Assembly (NCBI GenBank): GCA_003963305.1
Contig: RXJR01000001.1
Coordinates: 532,202 to 596,201 of the forward strand
DNA from: Candidatus Melainabacteria bacterium
Lineage (GTDB): Bacteria > Cyanobacteriota > Vampirovibrionia > Obscuribacterales > Obscuribacteraceae
Length of the DNA stretch: 64,000 bases
Reading direction: 5' to 3'
Part shown: in pieces, positions 42,282 through 51,750 of the stretch
How the letters are laid out: each line of letters begins with the position of its first letter
How positions within the stretch are numbered: position 1 is the stretch's first letter
The notes under the pieces: model-generated
Database searches by the model: none
What the model was told of the DNA's origin: nothing
What the model saw: only the letters and a program-made list of their open reading frames with translations
Made by a program: the position numbers and the translations under genes

Positions 42282-45185
42282 TCAGGACAAGGGCTCTTTA
42301 TCATGATCGAGTTCCAGTTTAATGGTGAACAGTTCGTTTTTACCGGGCAGCAAGGAAATGCGGGCTGGGTTATTGCCCTGAGCGAGTTCGATTTTAACCT
42401 CTTCAACAGGCTCTTGATTGAGTTTACATCTATAGGCAGCCCGCACCGGCAGGCGCAGATTGATACGGGTATCCTGCACCGAATCGGTAACATTCAGCAG
42501 CCTTAGATACAAACACTGGTCGAAAACATATGACGAAACCAGCCGCACGGCCGGGTTTTCGACGTTGATCAAGCTGCCCACCTTATCGCTCCAGCGACTA
42601 TCGGTCAAAGCAGCGCGGAATCGCCCCTCAAAGAGCTCGACCAGTTTGTAAACGCGAATCAGTTGTGACTCAGACAGTGAATCGGTGAATATCCCACCGC
42701 GCATTGATGAAAGCGGAGACCAGCCGTACGTTGCCCTGTTCAAGCCCAGGCAGTTGCCTTCAGGTGTAGGCACTCCCGGACCAGCGCCGCCGCCTCTAGT
42801 CTGCAGGCGAGACCGAGACAGATGTGTAAAAGCCCGCAACAAAGTTATCGCGACGTTCGATCCATCCATACCGTACTCGGGCAACCCGGCGTTGAAGTAG
42901 ACCTGGTCGTTGGCGACAAAAAATCGCTGGCAGGGCAGCCTGTCGAGCGGCGCTTCAGTGCCTTTGGCAACAGGCAATTTGGTTTTCATGTGAGGTCGTT
43001 CGCGCTTCACGACACTAAAGTGATTTTCCGCAAAACTCATCTGCACATCGAGCTCAGTATCCATAAGCACTTCCAGGCGATGGTCGGATGATTTGTTCTC
43101 CCACTGAGTATCAAAAAACACGATTGGAACGCCACGTCTGAGCGACACTTCTGTTCTGATTTTATGCACTATGCCTTTGTTGGAGCGCACGAAAGCCGAT
43201 GGCTCATCGGGGAAACCATCAGTCATAGTCGGCTTTTTCACTTCTTCCAGTTCAAGCGGAATCTTTATCTCATAGTCCAACAATAGTGAACCAACAAGCG
43301 GTCCGTTCAGAGATTGACGCACGCCGACAAATTTAGCCATGACGGGTTTATCCCCCGGCAGTGGATCGAAGTTATAAGAGTCACCGCAATCAGCCACATC
43401 GCGGAAGCTATGCCCGAGTCTATACATTTTGGAACGACGTCGCGTCTCATGGCTGATCACTATTAAAGTGCCATCAGGCTCGATTTCGACAGAGAGAAAC
43501 TCGTTGCTGATGCGCCTCGCATCGACAGAAACAAATTCACGCACACGCTTGACGTGCTCGACCTTCTTAGGCAATTGCCGGGACGGATTGACAGATGCAT
43601 TCTGACTCCAGCTCATCACTTTGCCGCCGAAAGCCGGTAGTCTGTCGCACCAGAGCCAACCGTGATGCACATTCACTGGTTTCACAATCGGCTCGTTGTC
43701 ATATCCTGAAAAAATTTCGACAGACTTCTCGGAAGCAACAATCTGGATATCCGACCGCTCCGGATCTTCCAGAAACGGCTCACCAGAGGCATCTTCCTCA
43801 GTAGCCCAGACGAATGGAATCGGTGAAACCAGCGACTCGCCTGAGGTGTTGAAAAAAGAGATCCGGTCGGGAGCGAAAGAAGGATCTACTATGGGCAGAG
43901 GTTTTGCTGCAGTCATCAACTTAGAGGCAGTGCCTGGTGCCGGGGCAGGAGCAGCAATGGCGCGGGCCGCATCGGCATCCAGCGCATTCAAAAGCTCATG
44001 CAGTTTCACAGTGCGTGACTGCATTTCCCGGTGCACAGAATCGATACTGCACCCGCAAATGCTGTCATGTGGGTGATTACGCAAAAGCTGTTTCCAGGCG
44101 TGTTTCAGCTCATGGGATGGATAGTCGATAATTCTCAAAGCCGACAAAATCGCCTGCATCGGCTCGACCAGATTTACCAGTCTGTGCTCAGCAATGTAAT
44201 TTTCGCGCTTCAAATAAAGACGGCTCGAGAGCACTCCCTGCAGCAGATAAGCACGCTCAAAGACAAGGGCGGCACTGTTGTCGCGCAACTCGCCCTCAAT
44301 CACGGGTAATGAATCAATGTTGATCGACTTCAACTTTTCACTGAATTCGGTCAGGGCGACAGGCACCACTTGCAGTGCGTGGTCGAGCACAGCCAGATTG
44401 GCGTCGCCTGCGCCAGATTTACTATCGTGCCGTTCGGACCCCGACCCACTGTAGGCAGCGTCGATCGCCTTTGTTAAGCGGTCGAGCAACTGGGTCATGT
44501 TTCTGGGCGGAGCGAGGTGATCGGCGCCTACCGGCACCAAACCAGCCTGCAGTTGTTTGCAATAATGCGCATCATTTGGAGGCATCCACCGTTTCACATG
44601 AGCGAGGAGATCAGTATCTTCCTTAGCATTATGAAAGCCAGCATCGTAGTATCCACGTGACAGCTGAAAAGAAACGACCTTGCTGCCATCGTTACTCTGC
44701 CAGAGAAAAACCGGTCCTGAATCGAGCGATGGCACGCCGCGCCAGACGTATGCAGTATCAATATTGAAACCTTGCAGAATACGCGGCAGGTCAGCTGTAT
44801 GACCGAAGGTGTCAGGGCAATAGCCGATCATGGCAGGAGTGCCGTACATTGCCGTGACTTCCAGACCCTGTTGAAGATTGCGAATTAAAGACTCGCCTCG
44901 CACCAGCATCTGGTCAGCAAGCACATACCAGGGACCGGCAGAGAGAACTTTCTGCTCCATCAACTTCTGAATGGGAGTGCACAGAGTCGGGTCGATTTCG
45001 AGCACATCTTCCAAAACACTGGCCTGACCGTCCAACAAGAAATTGGGCAGCTCTCCTGCCTTTAAACCAGCGATTACCGATCGCACAACCGATACGAGCC
45101 GAGCGCGATAGACCTCGAACGGCAAATACCACTCACGGTCCCAATGTGTGTGCAAAAAAAGATAAGCCGTTGAGGAATCGGTCAT
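42282..45185 (-). CDS. Glycoside hydrolase family 38 alpha-mannosidase
   Basis: 967 residues. The N-terminal domain shows the GH38 zinc/catalytic motifs HTHWDREWY (residues 12-20) and YCPDTFGH with the Asp nucleophile. A middle helical domain with NHPHDSICGCS, a metal-ligand region, follows, then the long beta-sandwich C-terminal half. GH38 enzymes hydrolyse alpha-mannosides or mannosylglycerate-type substrates. There is no signal peptide, so a cytoplasmic substrate is expected. The gene begins 1 bp after the stop of a TIM-barrel gene and the two form an operon. Confidence 0.92.
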   Translation of the reverse strand: MTDSSTAYLFLHTHWDREWYLPFEVYRARLVSVVRSVIAGLKAGELPNFLLDGQASVLEDVLEIDPTLCTPIQKLMEQKVLSAGPWYVLADQMLVRGESLIRNLQQGLEVTAMYGTPAMIGYCPDTFGHTADLPRILQGFNIDTAYVWRGVPSLDSGPVFLWQSNDGSKVVSFQLSRGYYDAGFHNAKEDTDLLAHVKRWMPPNDAHYCKQLQAGLVPVGADHLAPPRNMTQLLDRLTKAIDAAYSGSGSERHDSKSGAGDANLAVLDHALQVVPVALTEFSEKLKSINIDSLPVIEGELRDNSAALVFERAYLLQGVLSSRLYLKRENYIAEHRLVNLVEPMQAILSALRIIDYPSHELKHAWKQLLRNHPHDSICGCSIDSVHREMQSRTVKLHELLNALDADAARAIAAPAPAPGTASKLMTAAKPLPIVDPSFAPDRISFFNTSGESLVSPIPFVWATEEDASGEPFLEDPERSDIQIVASEKSVEIFSGYDNEPIVKPVNVHHGWLWCDRLPAFGGKVMSWSQNASVNPSRQLPKKVEHVKRVREFVSVDARRISNEFLSVEIEPDGTLIVISHETRRRSKMYRLGHSFRDVADCGDSYNFDPLPGDKPVMAKFVGVRQSLNGPLVGSLLLDYEIKIPLELEEVKKPTMTDGFPDEPSAFVRSNKGIVHKIRTEVSLRRGVPIVFFDTQWENKSSDHRLEVLMDTELDVQMSFAENHFSVVKRERPHMKTKLPVAKGTEAPLDRLPCQRFFVANDQVYFNAGLPEYGMDGSNVAITLLRAFTHLSRSRLQTRGGGAGPGVPTPEGNCLGLNRATYGWSPLSSMRGGIFTDSLSESQLIRVYKLVELFEGRFRAALTDSRWSDKVGSLINVENPAVRLVSSYVFDQCLYLRLLNVTDSVQDTRINLRLPVRAAYRCKLNQEPVEEVKIELAQGNNPARISLLPGKNELFTIKLELDHDKEPLS

Positions 45186-45186
45186 G

Positions 45187-46059
45187 TCAACCTCGAACTA
45201 ACGGTGCCAACTTACTTATGCTCGCATCGAGAGCATTCTCCAGTTCAAACTGGTCGCTGTCGACAAACTCATCATCAATGTCAATGGACATCGTTCCACT
45301 GAATTCGTAAAGCTTCAGCGCCTCTATAAATTGCCCCCAATCGACCTGACCTTTTCCGGGAATGCGATAACGCCACCAGAGCGGACCGTACATGCCGCTG
45401 TCAACGAGCAGGTCGCGATTGATCTCGATATCTATGGCTTCTACATGATCGATTGCCGAGGCCACCCCCGAGAGAACTCGCAAATAGTCAATACCAAGCC
45501 AAACACAATCAGCTGGCGAAAAACTGAGACTGAGACTGGGGCAAGAAGAGACCAGATTGCGCCAATCTTGAGGTTCCATAGCACGCCACCGCTTCAAGGA
45601 AACGCCACGAAATTGGCGCGGTGTGGAAAGACGAAGCAAGGGCTTGGCACCATGCTTTTCCATTCCTTCGCCGACCGCGTTCAAACACTGTTCAGCCGAC
45701 TGCAACCACTCTTCACCATCTCCAGGCAGGAGGTTAAAGGCGATGCGCGAACAGCCGAGCACTTCTCCAACCTGAGCAAGTTTGGTCATCATCGCTTGAA
45801 ACTGTTTGACAGATTTTTTGTCGGCAGCGTCAACGCAGTAGTCAAGACTCAAACAGGCAAAGTCGACACCTTTTTCCCGGCTCAGCTTTGCCACTTCGCG
45901 CAAAGACTTCTTCTCGCTCGCATCCAGCCCTTTTGCCGCCTTGCCGGTGGCGAAAGGCGCGAATGAGTACTCTACGGCAGACAATCCGCGGGACGAAGCA
46001 AGTTCAATTGCGCCGTCAAGACCGCTACCGAATCTGGTGGCATCGAAGCATAGCCGCAT
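45187..46059 (-). CDS. Xylose isomerase-like TIM-barrel protein
   Basis: 290 residues. It has the length and pattern of the sugar-phosphate isomerase/epimerase (AP endonuclease 2-like) superfamily: RLCFDATRFGSG at the start, DFACLSLDY, RIAFNLLPGDGEEW, and a late IDIDDEF acidic strand. Metal-ligand positions are only partly recognisable, so the reaction is unknown. It directly precedes the GH38 mannosidase gene. Together they suggest uptake and remodelling of a mannose-containing compound, with this protein acting as isomerase, epimerase or endo-type lyase. Confidence 0.75.
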   Translation of the reverse strand: MRLCFDATRFGSGLDGAIELASSRGLSAVEYSFAPFATGKAAKGLDASEKKSLREVAKLSREKGVDFACLSLDYCVDAADKKSVKQFQAMMTKLAQVGEVLGCSRIAFNLLPGDGEEWLQSAEQCLNAVGEGMEKHGAKPLLRLSTPRQFRGVSLKRWRAMEPQDWRNLVSSCPSLSLSFSPADCVWLGIDYLRVLSGVASAIDHVEAIDIEINRDLLVDSGMYGPLWWRYRIPGKGQVDWGQFIEALKLYEFSGTMSIDIDDEFVDSDQFELENALDASISKLAPLVRG

Positions 46060-46076
46060 GGCTCAAAGTTTAGCAC

Positions 46077-46793
46077 CTAAATACTCATCAAGTAATCTTG
46101 CTTGACGTCAGGATCTGGTATGTCGTTGAAATCCATGCGATTCATGGTTTTTGCAATAAAGTCGCCGTGACGCAGGACAGAGACCGTTACAGGCGTATCC
46201 GGCAAACCGACAATCATGGCGTAGACCTCTTCCTTGGTCAGTCCGGAGGTGGGCACGCCATCAACCGCCACGATCACATCGTTGTTCCTCAAACCAGCCT
46301 GATAGGCAGGCGTGCCGGGGAAAACTTTATTGATGGTGGGTGGCAACCCAAAGCCGATGACAAATTTGACCCCGATGATGCCAACTCCGGTCTGAGCAAG
46401 TGCATTGAGTGGCGGTTCAGATGTCTTTTCGTGACTTGCTTTACCTTTGAAGAGGTTGAGAAGCCCCTTTTTAGGTGCTTGAGACTTCAATTTACTGTCC
46501 TGAGCCTTGACGTTCGCCTTCAGGTTTGAAGCGCCGGCTTGCAACTTGCTCGGCTTGGGAGCCAGCGTCTCATGATGGAATACGCCGCCCTTGAGGGTTT
46601 TGTGCTGAGGCATCTGGTCCATCTTTGGCACATCAAGCTTCAAGATCGGTTCACCATCTGATGGCGGCGCCGCTACTCCCGGCAATGCGGAGCTGACAAA
46701 GACGATGAAAGCAGCCAGACAAGCTCTAACGCGGCTGATTGACATCAGCCGTATCGGGGCAGCAGAGCTAGCAAGTGGAATCTTTATCGTCAA
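46077..46793 (-). CDS. Secreted PDZ-domain protein
   Basis: 238 residues. A hydrophobic N-terminal segment (about 22-40) ending near GVAAPP is a signal peptide or anchor; starting at the internal Met17 gives a more usual signal. A Lys/Ser/Gln-rich linker follows, then one PDZ domain (about 135-220) with GFGLPPTINKVFPGTPAYQAGL and the NNDVIVAVDG strand. No protease domain is present, so it is probably an adaptor. It ends 17 bp before the TIM-barrel gene and may share its transcript. Confidence 0.8.
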   Translation of the reverse strand: MTIKIPLASSAAPIRLMSISRVRACLAAFIVFVSSALPGVAAPPSDGEPILKLDVPKMDQMPQHKTLKGGVFHHETLAPKPSKLQAGASNLKANVKAQDSKLKSQAPKKGLLNLFKGKASHEKTSEPPLNALAQTGVGIIGVKFVIGFGLPPTINKVFPGTPAYQAGLRNNDVIVAVDGVPTSGLTKEEVYAMIVGLPDTPVTVSVLRHGDFIAKTMNRMDFNDIPDPDVKQDYLMSI

Positions 46794-47071
46794 CTCCTGA
46801 GGACGCCTCTAATCTCCTCGACGTTTAAATGGTCCGGAAGATCCTGCCTGAACATAAGTATCTTTACTCAGCATAACCAATAATTCCTCAATGCACATAC
46901 GGTTTTCACCCTTAACAGGGCAATAATTCGCACATTGAACTAATGCTTAAGCAAACAGGGGCTGAGGCTTAAGCCATGTTACGCTTTGCCTGTCCGAGGA
47001 AAGCCCGAGCAGCTCGACTGCCGGCTCGTATCGCGCACGAATGCAGGCCCAGCGGGCCAGGAGGTTTTGTC

Positions 47072-48010
47072 GTGAACAAAGTTACTGTAGTAGGCTCCGG
47101 GTTCGTAGGCGCCACAGTCGCCCAATACGTGGCTGATAAAGAACTGGCCGACGTTGTCGTAGTAGACATCCTGGAAGGAATTCCACAAGGCAAGAGCCTC
47201 GATATGATGCAAGCAGCACCGATCAACGGTCACGACTGCAACATCGTCGGCTCCAATGACTATGCCGACACAAAGAATTCAGACATCGTTGTCATCACAG
47301 CCGGAGTTGCCCGTAAACCAGGTATGACCCGCGACGACCTGTTGAAAATCAACGCCAACATCGTCAAAGAAGTGGCTGAAAAAACAATCAAACTCTCGCC
47401 GGACGCCATCTATATCGTTGTCACCAATCCGCTTGACGTTATGACCTACCTGACCTGGAAAACCACCAAACTCCCTACCAGCCGAGTCATCGGTATGGCA
47501 GGAGTGCTGGACAGCGCTCGCTTCCAGGCTTTCATCGGTATGGAACTGGGCATGTCAGTTGAAGACACTAAAGCCATGGTGCTTGGTGGACACGGCGACT
47601 TGATGGTTCCAATTCCCCGTTTCTCAACAGTCAACGGCATTCCTATCACTGAATTGATGCCTAAAGACCGCATCGAAGCCCTGGCAGAACGCACACGAAA
47701 CGGCGGAGCCGAGATAGTTGGCTTGCTCAAAGCCGGCAGCGCCTACTATGCGCCTGGCGCATCTGTGGCTCACATGGTGGAAGCAATTTTGAAAGACAAA
47801 AATCGCCTGCTGCCTTGCGCCGTGTATGCCGATGGTGAATACGGTCTCAAAGATGTCTACATCGGACTACCGGCTGTACTCGGTCGCGAAGGCATGAAGA
47901 AGATTGTCGAACTCAGTTTGACAGCCGAAGAATCAGCCGCCTTGAAGAAATCAGCCGATTCGATCAAGGAAAACATCGACCAGATGAACAAGCTCCTGGT
48001 AGCCGTCTAG
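47072..48010 (+). CDS. mdh: Malate dehydrogenase
   Basis: 312 residues, LDH-like type. It oxidises malate to oxaloacetate with NAD. It has the NAD loop VVGSGFVGA, the substrate-arginine loop RKPGMTRDDLL that marks malate over lactate specificity, the VTNPLDVM motif, and GGHGDLMVP with the catalytic His. AGGAGG at 47059-47064, 7 bp before GTG 47072, fixes the start; a frame open from 46976 adds 32 non-conserved residues. Complete and alone on its transcript. Confidence 0.97.
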   Translation: MNKVTVVGSGFVGATVAQYVADKELADVVVVDILEGIPQGKSLDMMQAAPINGHDCNIVGSNDYADTKNSDIVVITAGVARKPGMTRDDLLKINANIVKEVAEKTIKLSPDAIYIVVTNPLDVMTYLTWKTTKLPTSRVIGMAGVLDSARFQAFIGMELGMSVEDTKAMVLGGHGDLMVPIPRFSTVNGIPITELMPKDRIEALAERTRNGGAEIVGLLKAGSAYYAPGASVAHMVEAILKDKNRLLPCAVYADGEYGLKDVYIGLPAVLGREGMKKIVELSLTAEESAALKKSADSIKENIDQMNKLLVAV

Positions 48011-48019
48011 TAACAAGAC

Positions 48020-48069
48020 GCGCAGCAAGGTCTTGACCTGTATAATATGAGGTTGGGATCTTGCTGCGC
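48020..48069 (+). repeat. Perfect 10-bp inverted repeat after mdh, with inner palindrome and -10
   Basis: GCGCAGCAAG (48020-48029) is mirrored by CTTGCTGCGC (48060-48069). The enclosed 30 nt hold the palindrome AGGTC-TT-GACCT and a TATAAT hexamer. No T-run follows, so it is not a standard terminator. It may combine mdh transcript end or stability with an operator and promoter for the next gene at 48117. Confidence 0.7.
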
Positions 48070-48116
48070 TCCGGTCGACGTAGACCAACGAGCACGAATT
48101 GGAGAGAGAGAAAAGC

Positions 48117-49331
48117 ATGCGGATGAGTCCGAAACCACGTAAACAAACAGCACCACATGTGGTTGCATCTTTATTGCTGGCGTCAGTTTGCGCCCTGCCC
48201 TCTCAAGCCATCGAAACATCCACTGTCGCCACCACACCTGGTGCGGCAGCGGCAGCGTCGAACGACTTCACACTGGAACCCGACAACAAAGAACACGAAG
48301 CCGAGCGCAAAGAAATCGAAACACTTCTGAGCAATATAGAGACGCAATGGAACGCTCACAATCTCGAAAACGTGATGAGCTATTACGCAGACGATTACAT
48401 CAACAACGATGGTCTGGACAAGAAAGCCGTCTCCAAGCTGACTGAAGACTTCTGGAAAACCTATCCTGATGCCAGATCGTCTTCAAAAACCAAATCTATT
48501 CGCATCGAGGGAAATTTTGCCACGGTCGAGTCACGCGATATGGCCGTAGGTAGCACTGCCAAGGAGATGCCCGGCATCAACACCAAAGGCGAACTCAACT
48601 CCATCTCAGAAGGTCAGCTCTATATCAAGAAGATTGGCTCAAACTGGAGAATTATCGGCGATCGTATCGACTACGAAAAAGTACGCGTTGCCTTCGGTCT
48701 GGCTAAATCACTGAACGCCTCCTTCTCAGCACCCGAACAGGTCAAATCAGGCAGACAATATTCAGCCAAATTGGAGCTCAATTTGCCTACTGGACTGACT
48801 GCAGTCGGCTCGATAACAAGCCAACCCCTCGAATATCCGCAGCCCCAGCCAGCCGACGCCTGGCGACCTCTGGACGGCTCGACACTCGAGAGAATCATGC
48901 CGGCCAACACGAACAATCGCAATGAGTTATTGATGGCGACAATTGGCATCACTAATTCAAATCGCAATAATCTCATGGGCATAACATTTTTGACCCGTCG
49001 ACTCAACGTCGTGCCCAACGCCGAGGAGCACTACGACAAAATCATTACCGCTGATAAGTCTTCAGACAAAGCAACCGAGAAAGTGGAAAAGACATCCACT
49101 CCTCACAGCAGCTTGCTCAAAAAAGAGCAGGTGGAAAAGATCAAGCAGGGTACTGAATCGGTCGAGAAGAACAGCAAAGAGCCGCCAACCAAGACGATTT
49201 TGCACGATGCACTTCCTTCCAAAAATCAAATCAACGAGCAAACAGGAAAACCTAAAACTCCTGTAGATCACCTTACTCCGGTCAAGGATGACGAAACTCC
49301 AAGCGACCCCGATTCTGACGCAACCAAATAG
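48117..49331 (+). CDS. Secreted NTF2/SnoaL-like domain protein
   Basis: 404 residues. The signal peptide ends near SQAIET. Residues about 60-185 form an NTF2-like cone fold (WNAHNLENVMSYYADDYINNDG, RSSSKTKSIRIEGNFATVESRD, YIKKIGSNWRIIGDR), as in SnoaL/DUF4440 proteins. A second beta-rich domain (about 195-310) and a Lys/Thr/Pro-rich tail follow. GGAGAGAG about 8 bp before ATG 48117 fixes the start. lspA begins 2 bp after its stop, so they are in one operon. Ligand unknown. Confidence 0.75.
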   Translation: MRMSPKPRKQTAPHVVASLLLASVCALPSQAIETSTVATTPGAAAAASNDFTLEPDNKEHEAERKEIETLLSNIETQWNAHNLENVMSYYADDYINNDGLDKKAVSKLTEDFWKTYPDARSSSKTKSIRIEGNFATVESRDMAVGSTAKEMPGINTKGELNSISEGQLYIKKIGSNWRIIGDRIDYEKVRVAFGLAKSLNASFSAPEQVKSGRQYSAKLELNLPTGLTAVGSITSQPLEYPQPQPADAWRPLDGSTLERIMPANTNNRNELLMATIGITNSNRNNLMGITFLTRRLNVVPNAEEHYDKIITADKSSDKATEKVEKTSTPHSSLLKKEQVEKIKQGTESVEKNSKEPPTKTILHDALPSKNQINEQTGKPKTPVDHLTPVKDDETPSDPDSDATK

Positions 49332-49333
49332 GA

Positions 49334-49876
49334 ATGAATCCGGAAGCAAAGGCAAAGTCACATAAGTGGATCATTCCGCTTGTGGCCACGTTGTGCTTGA
49401 TTTTTGACGCGGCAAGCAAAGACTGGGCGAGGCACAAGCTCATTGCCGGCGACGCCTACCCGTTCGTTCCCGGCATAAGCTTTTTTCTCACACATAACAC
49501 TGGCGCAGCCTTTAGCCTCGGCGCCGGCAACAGCTATTTGATGACAGCCCTGGCCAGCGTAGTGACACTGTGTCTGGTGGCATGGGTTTTGAAGCGAGAA
49601 TCCAAGCTGGTCTCAAACGTAGAGAGGATAGGATTGGGATTTCTGTTCGGTGGCGCCTGCGGCAATCTTTTCGACCGCTTCAGCCAGGGCAGAGTGACGG
49701 ACTTTATAGAGTTCACTTTCATAAACTTTCCCGTCTTCAATTGCGCAGACATATTCATAGATATCGGCATCGGCTTGATCTTAATTGCAATGATGTCGGA
49801 AAAGTCTGCACAACCTGATCAAAAATCAGACTTGCAGCCGGCAACAGAGAGCGCCGCTCAACATGATCCAGGATGA
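49334..49876 (+). CDS. lspA: Lipoprotein signal peptidase II
   Basis: 180 residues, an inner-membrane aspartyl protease that removes lipoprotein signal peptides after diacylglyceryl transfer. Four membrane helices are visible. The catalytic aspartates lie in GNLFDRFSQGRVTDFIEF and FNCADIFIDIG, with the conserved HNTGAAFS loop. It overlaps rluD by 14 bp, the common lspA-rluD pairing. The window encodes at least one likely substrate, the cytochrome c lipoprotein. Confidence 0.96.
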   Translation: MNPEAKAKSHKWIIPLVATLCLIFDAASKDWARHKLIAGDAYPFVPGISFFLTHNTGAAFSLGAGNSYLMTALASVVTLCLVAWVLKRESKLVSNVERIGLGFLFGGACGNLFDRFSQGRVTDFIEFTFINFPVFNCADIFIDIGIGLILIAMMSEKSAQPDQKSDLQPATESAAQHDPG

Positions 49877-50810
49877 TGGACTGATTGAGTTGATCGTAGA
49901 CGGCACTGCGCAGCCCGGAGGCGTTCGTCTCGATGTCTTCCTGAGCAGAGAAGTCGCTGAACTGAGCCGGTCTCGAATACAAAAGCTGATTGAAGACGAA
50001 GATATTCTCGTCAACGATAAGCCCGCCAGAGCAAGTTTGAAATTACAGGGAGGCGAACGCATAACCATCGAGTTGCAAGAACCTGTTGCCCTGGATTTGC
50101 AACCTGAAGATATTGCGCTCGACATCGTCTATCAGGATGACGATCTTGCCGTCATCAACAAAGCCGCCGGCATGGTGACACACCCGGGAGCAGGCATCTC
50201 TTCCGGCACGCTCGTCAATGCACTGCTCTTCCACATGCGCGACAGCCTCTCCGGCATCTCAGGCACAGTCAGACCCGGCATAGTACACCGCTTAGACAAA
50301 GATACTTCCGGGCTCATCGTCATAGCAAAAAACGATCTGGCTCACCGCCATCTAGCTGAGCAGATAAAAGCAAAAACAGCACGACGAAACTACGTCGCTC
50401 TGGTCGAGGGTGTGATGAAGCCTGATACAGGAACAATCGACAAGCCGATTGGGCGCCACCCCACCAGACGAAAGCAAATGGCGATAGTCACAAACGGTAG
50501 AAAAGCAGTCAGCCGCTTTCAAGTGCTGGAGCGCTTCTCCAGGTTCACACTGGTAAAAGTAATGCTCGAGACGGGACGCACACACCAAATTAGAGTGCAC
50601 ATGGCCAGCCTCGGTTATCCGGTGGTGGGCGACCTGCTATACAATCCGAAATCAAGCGGAAGCGAGGCTGCGCGCCATAAATTGGGGCTTAAGGGTCAGG
50701 CTTTACATGCAGCTCAACTGAGTTTCACGCATCCGACCACAGGCATGCTGTTAGAATTTGAGGCTCCTCTTCCCGAGGATTTTCAGACTCTGCTTTCAAA
50801 ACTCAGTTGA
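49863..50810 (+). CDS. rluD: RluD-type 23S rRNA pseudouridine synthase
   Basis: 315 residues. The N-terminal S4 RNA-binding domain (about 15-75, RLDVFLSREVAELSRSRIQKLI) and the catalytic domain with HRLDKDTSGLIV (catalytic Asp) and GRTHQIRVH are complete. RluD-family enzymes convert uridines in 23S rRNA helix 69 to pseudouridine; RluA/RluC paralogues are hard to separate from sequence alone. Its start lies within the 3' end of lspA. Confidence 0.92.
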   Translation: MIQDDGLIELIVDGTAQPGGVRLDVFLSREVAELSRSRIQKLIEDEDILVNDKPARASLKLQGGERITIELQEPVALDLQPEDIALDIVYQDDDLAVINKAAGMVTHPGAGISSGTLVNALLFHMRDSLSGISGTVRPGIVHRLDKDTSGLIVIAKNDLAHRHLAEQIKAKTARRNYVALVEGVMKPDTGTIDKPIGRHPTRRKQMAIVTNGRKAVSRFQVLERFSRFTLVKVMLETGRTHQIRVHMASLGYPVVGDLLYNPKSSGSEAARHKLGLKGQALHAAQLSFTHPTTGMLLEFEAPLPEDFQTLLSKLS

Positions 50811-50859
50811 TCAAGCCTTTCACTGAGTGATCGTCCAATTAGTCTCAAGCGGATAAACC

Positions 50860-51222
50860 ATGGGCACGAAATCCTTCTATTACATTGTTCTAGGTCTGGC
50901 CGCTCTGCTCGGATTGACCGTAATCACAGTTTCCGTTCAAAACGGGCAATCGATTCCATTCAATCTGTTTGGAAACGCCACCCCGATTCCACTTGGCGGC
51001 GCCCTGATCGGTGCATGGGTAGCCGGTCTGATAGCCAGCATCGCCGTGTGGCAAACCAAAATTGTTGAGGTTCGCAGCGAAAAGAAATTGGAGCAGTGGG
51101 CCGCGCAAGATCAAAAATTGGCTAAGGAAGTGGCATCGGATACGGTGAAACTGTTGGAAGCCAAAGTTGCGACGCTAGAAGCCGCCCTCAGCAAAGCGCT
51201 GGAGAAGAAAAAGTCAAACTGA
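50860..51222 (+). CDS. LapA-domain (DUF1049) membrane protein
   Basis: 120 residues. Two membrane helices (about 6-26 and 42-64) flank the conserved VSVQNGQSIPFNLFG turn typical of LapA/DUF1049 proteins. A coiled-coil tail of about 55 residues (LEAKVATLEAALSKALEKKK) faces the cytoplasm. In enterobacteria LapA works with LapB in lipopolysaccharide assembly. No LapB-like gene is adjacent, so the role here is open. Confidence 0.8.
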   Translation: MGTKSFYYIVLGLAALLGLTVITVSVQNGQSIPFNLFGNATPIPLGGALIGAWVAGLIASIAVWQTKIVEVRSEKKLEQWAAQDQKLAKEVASDTVKLLEAKVATLEAALSKALEKKKSN

Positions 51223-51231
51223 CCCGGCTGA

Positions 51232-51750
51232 TTATTCAGACGGTCCAGCACCCTTTTTAAAATCGGAGGCTTTCAAGCCTTCAATAAACTTTTTGAATTC
51301 CTGTGCTTCAGCTTCGTCTTTTTCAAAGTCGGCAGGAATCGTTCCGTCAGCTACCACCTGAGCTGACACGAAAATGGCGCACTTGGCTCGCAATGCCAGA
51401 CCGATCGCATCAGAGGGGCGAGCGTCAATTGATTTGGTGGTATCGAGCTTGTGCTCAGGATCGTCTACTAAAAGCAAAATGGTTGCAAAGTAAGTGTTGG
51501 ACGCCAGTTCATTAATTTCGACCTGTTTCACCTTGTAACCAAGCTGCGTAATCACGTTGAGAAGCAGATCGTGTGTCATCGGTCGCTCGGGCTTGACATT
51601 GTCAAGCGCCCTGGTAATGGCATTCGCCTCTGCCATACCTATCCAGATAGGCAATGCTCGCCTTTTGGTGCTGTCATTCAAAACAACGATGGGATGTCCG
51701 TTTCTGGCATCTAAAGCAATTCCTGCTACGAACATTTCAATCATAGACAT
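51232..51750 (-). CDS. Bifunctional nuclease-family (DUF151) protein
   Basis: 172 residues. The BFN domain covers residues about 3-135: RALPIWIGMAEANAI, RPMTHDLLLNVI, and the signature SIDARPSDAIGLALRAKCAIFVS. The family is named for plant homologues with DNase and RNase activity. The bacterial function is not settled. It is convergent with the LapA-like gene. Complete; common in cyanobacteria and relatives. Confidence 0.92.
   Translation of the reverse strand: MSMIEMFVAGIALDARNGHPIVVLNDSTKRRALPIWIGMAEANAITRALDNVKPERPMTHDLLLNVITQLGYKVKQVEINELASNTYFATILLLVDDPEHKLDTTKSIDARPSDAIGLALRAKCAIFVSAQVVADGTIPADFEKDEAEAQEFKKFIEGLKASDFKKGAGPSE

Noticed and set aside
46985..47065. RNase P-like GAGGAAAGYCC motif before mdh
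   Set aside because: Only about 130 bp of intergenic DNA is present and the other conserved RNase P regions are missing; likely coincidence.
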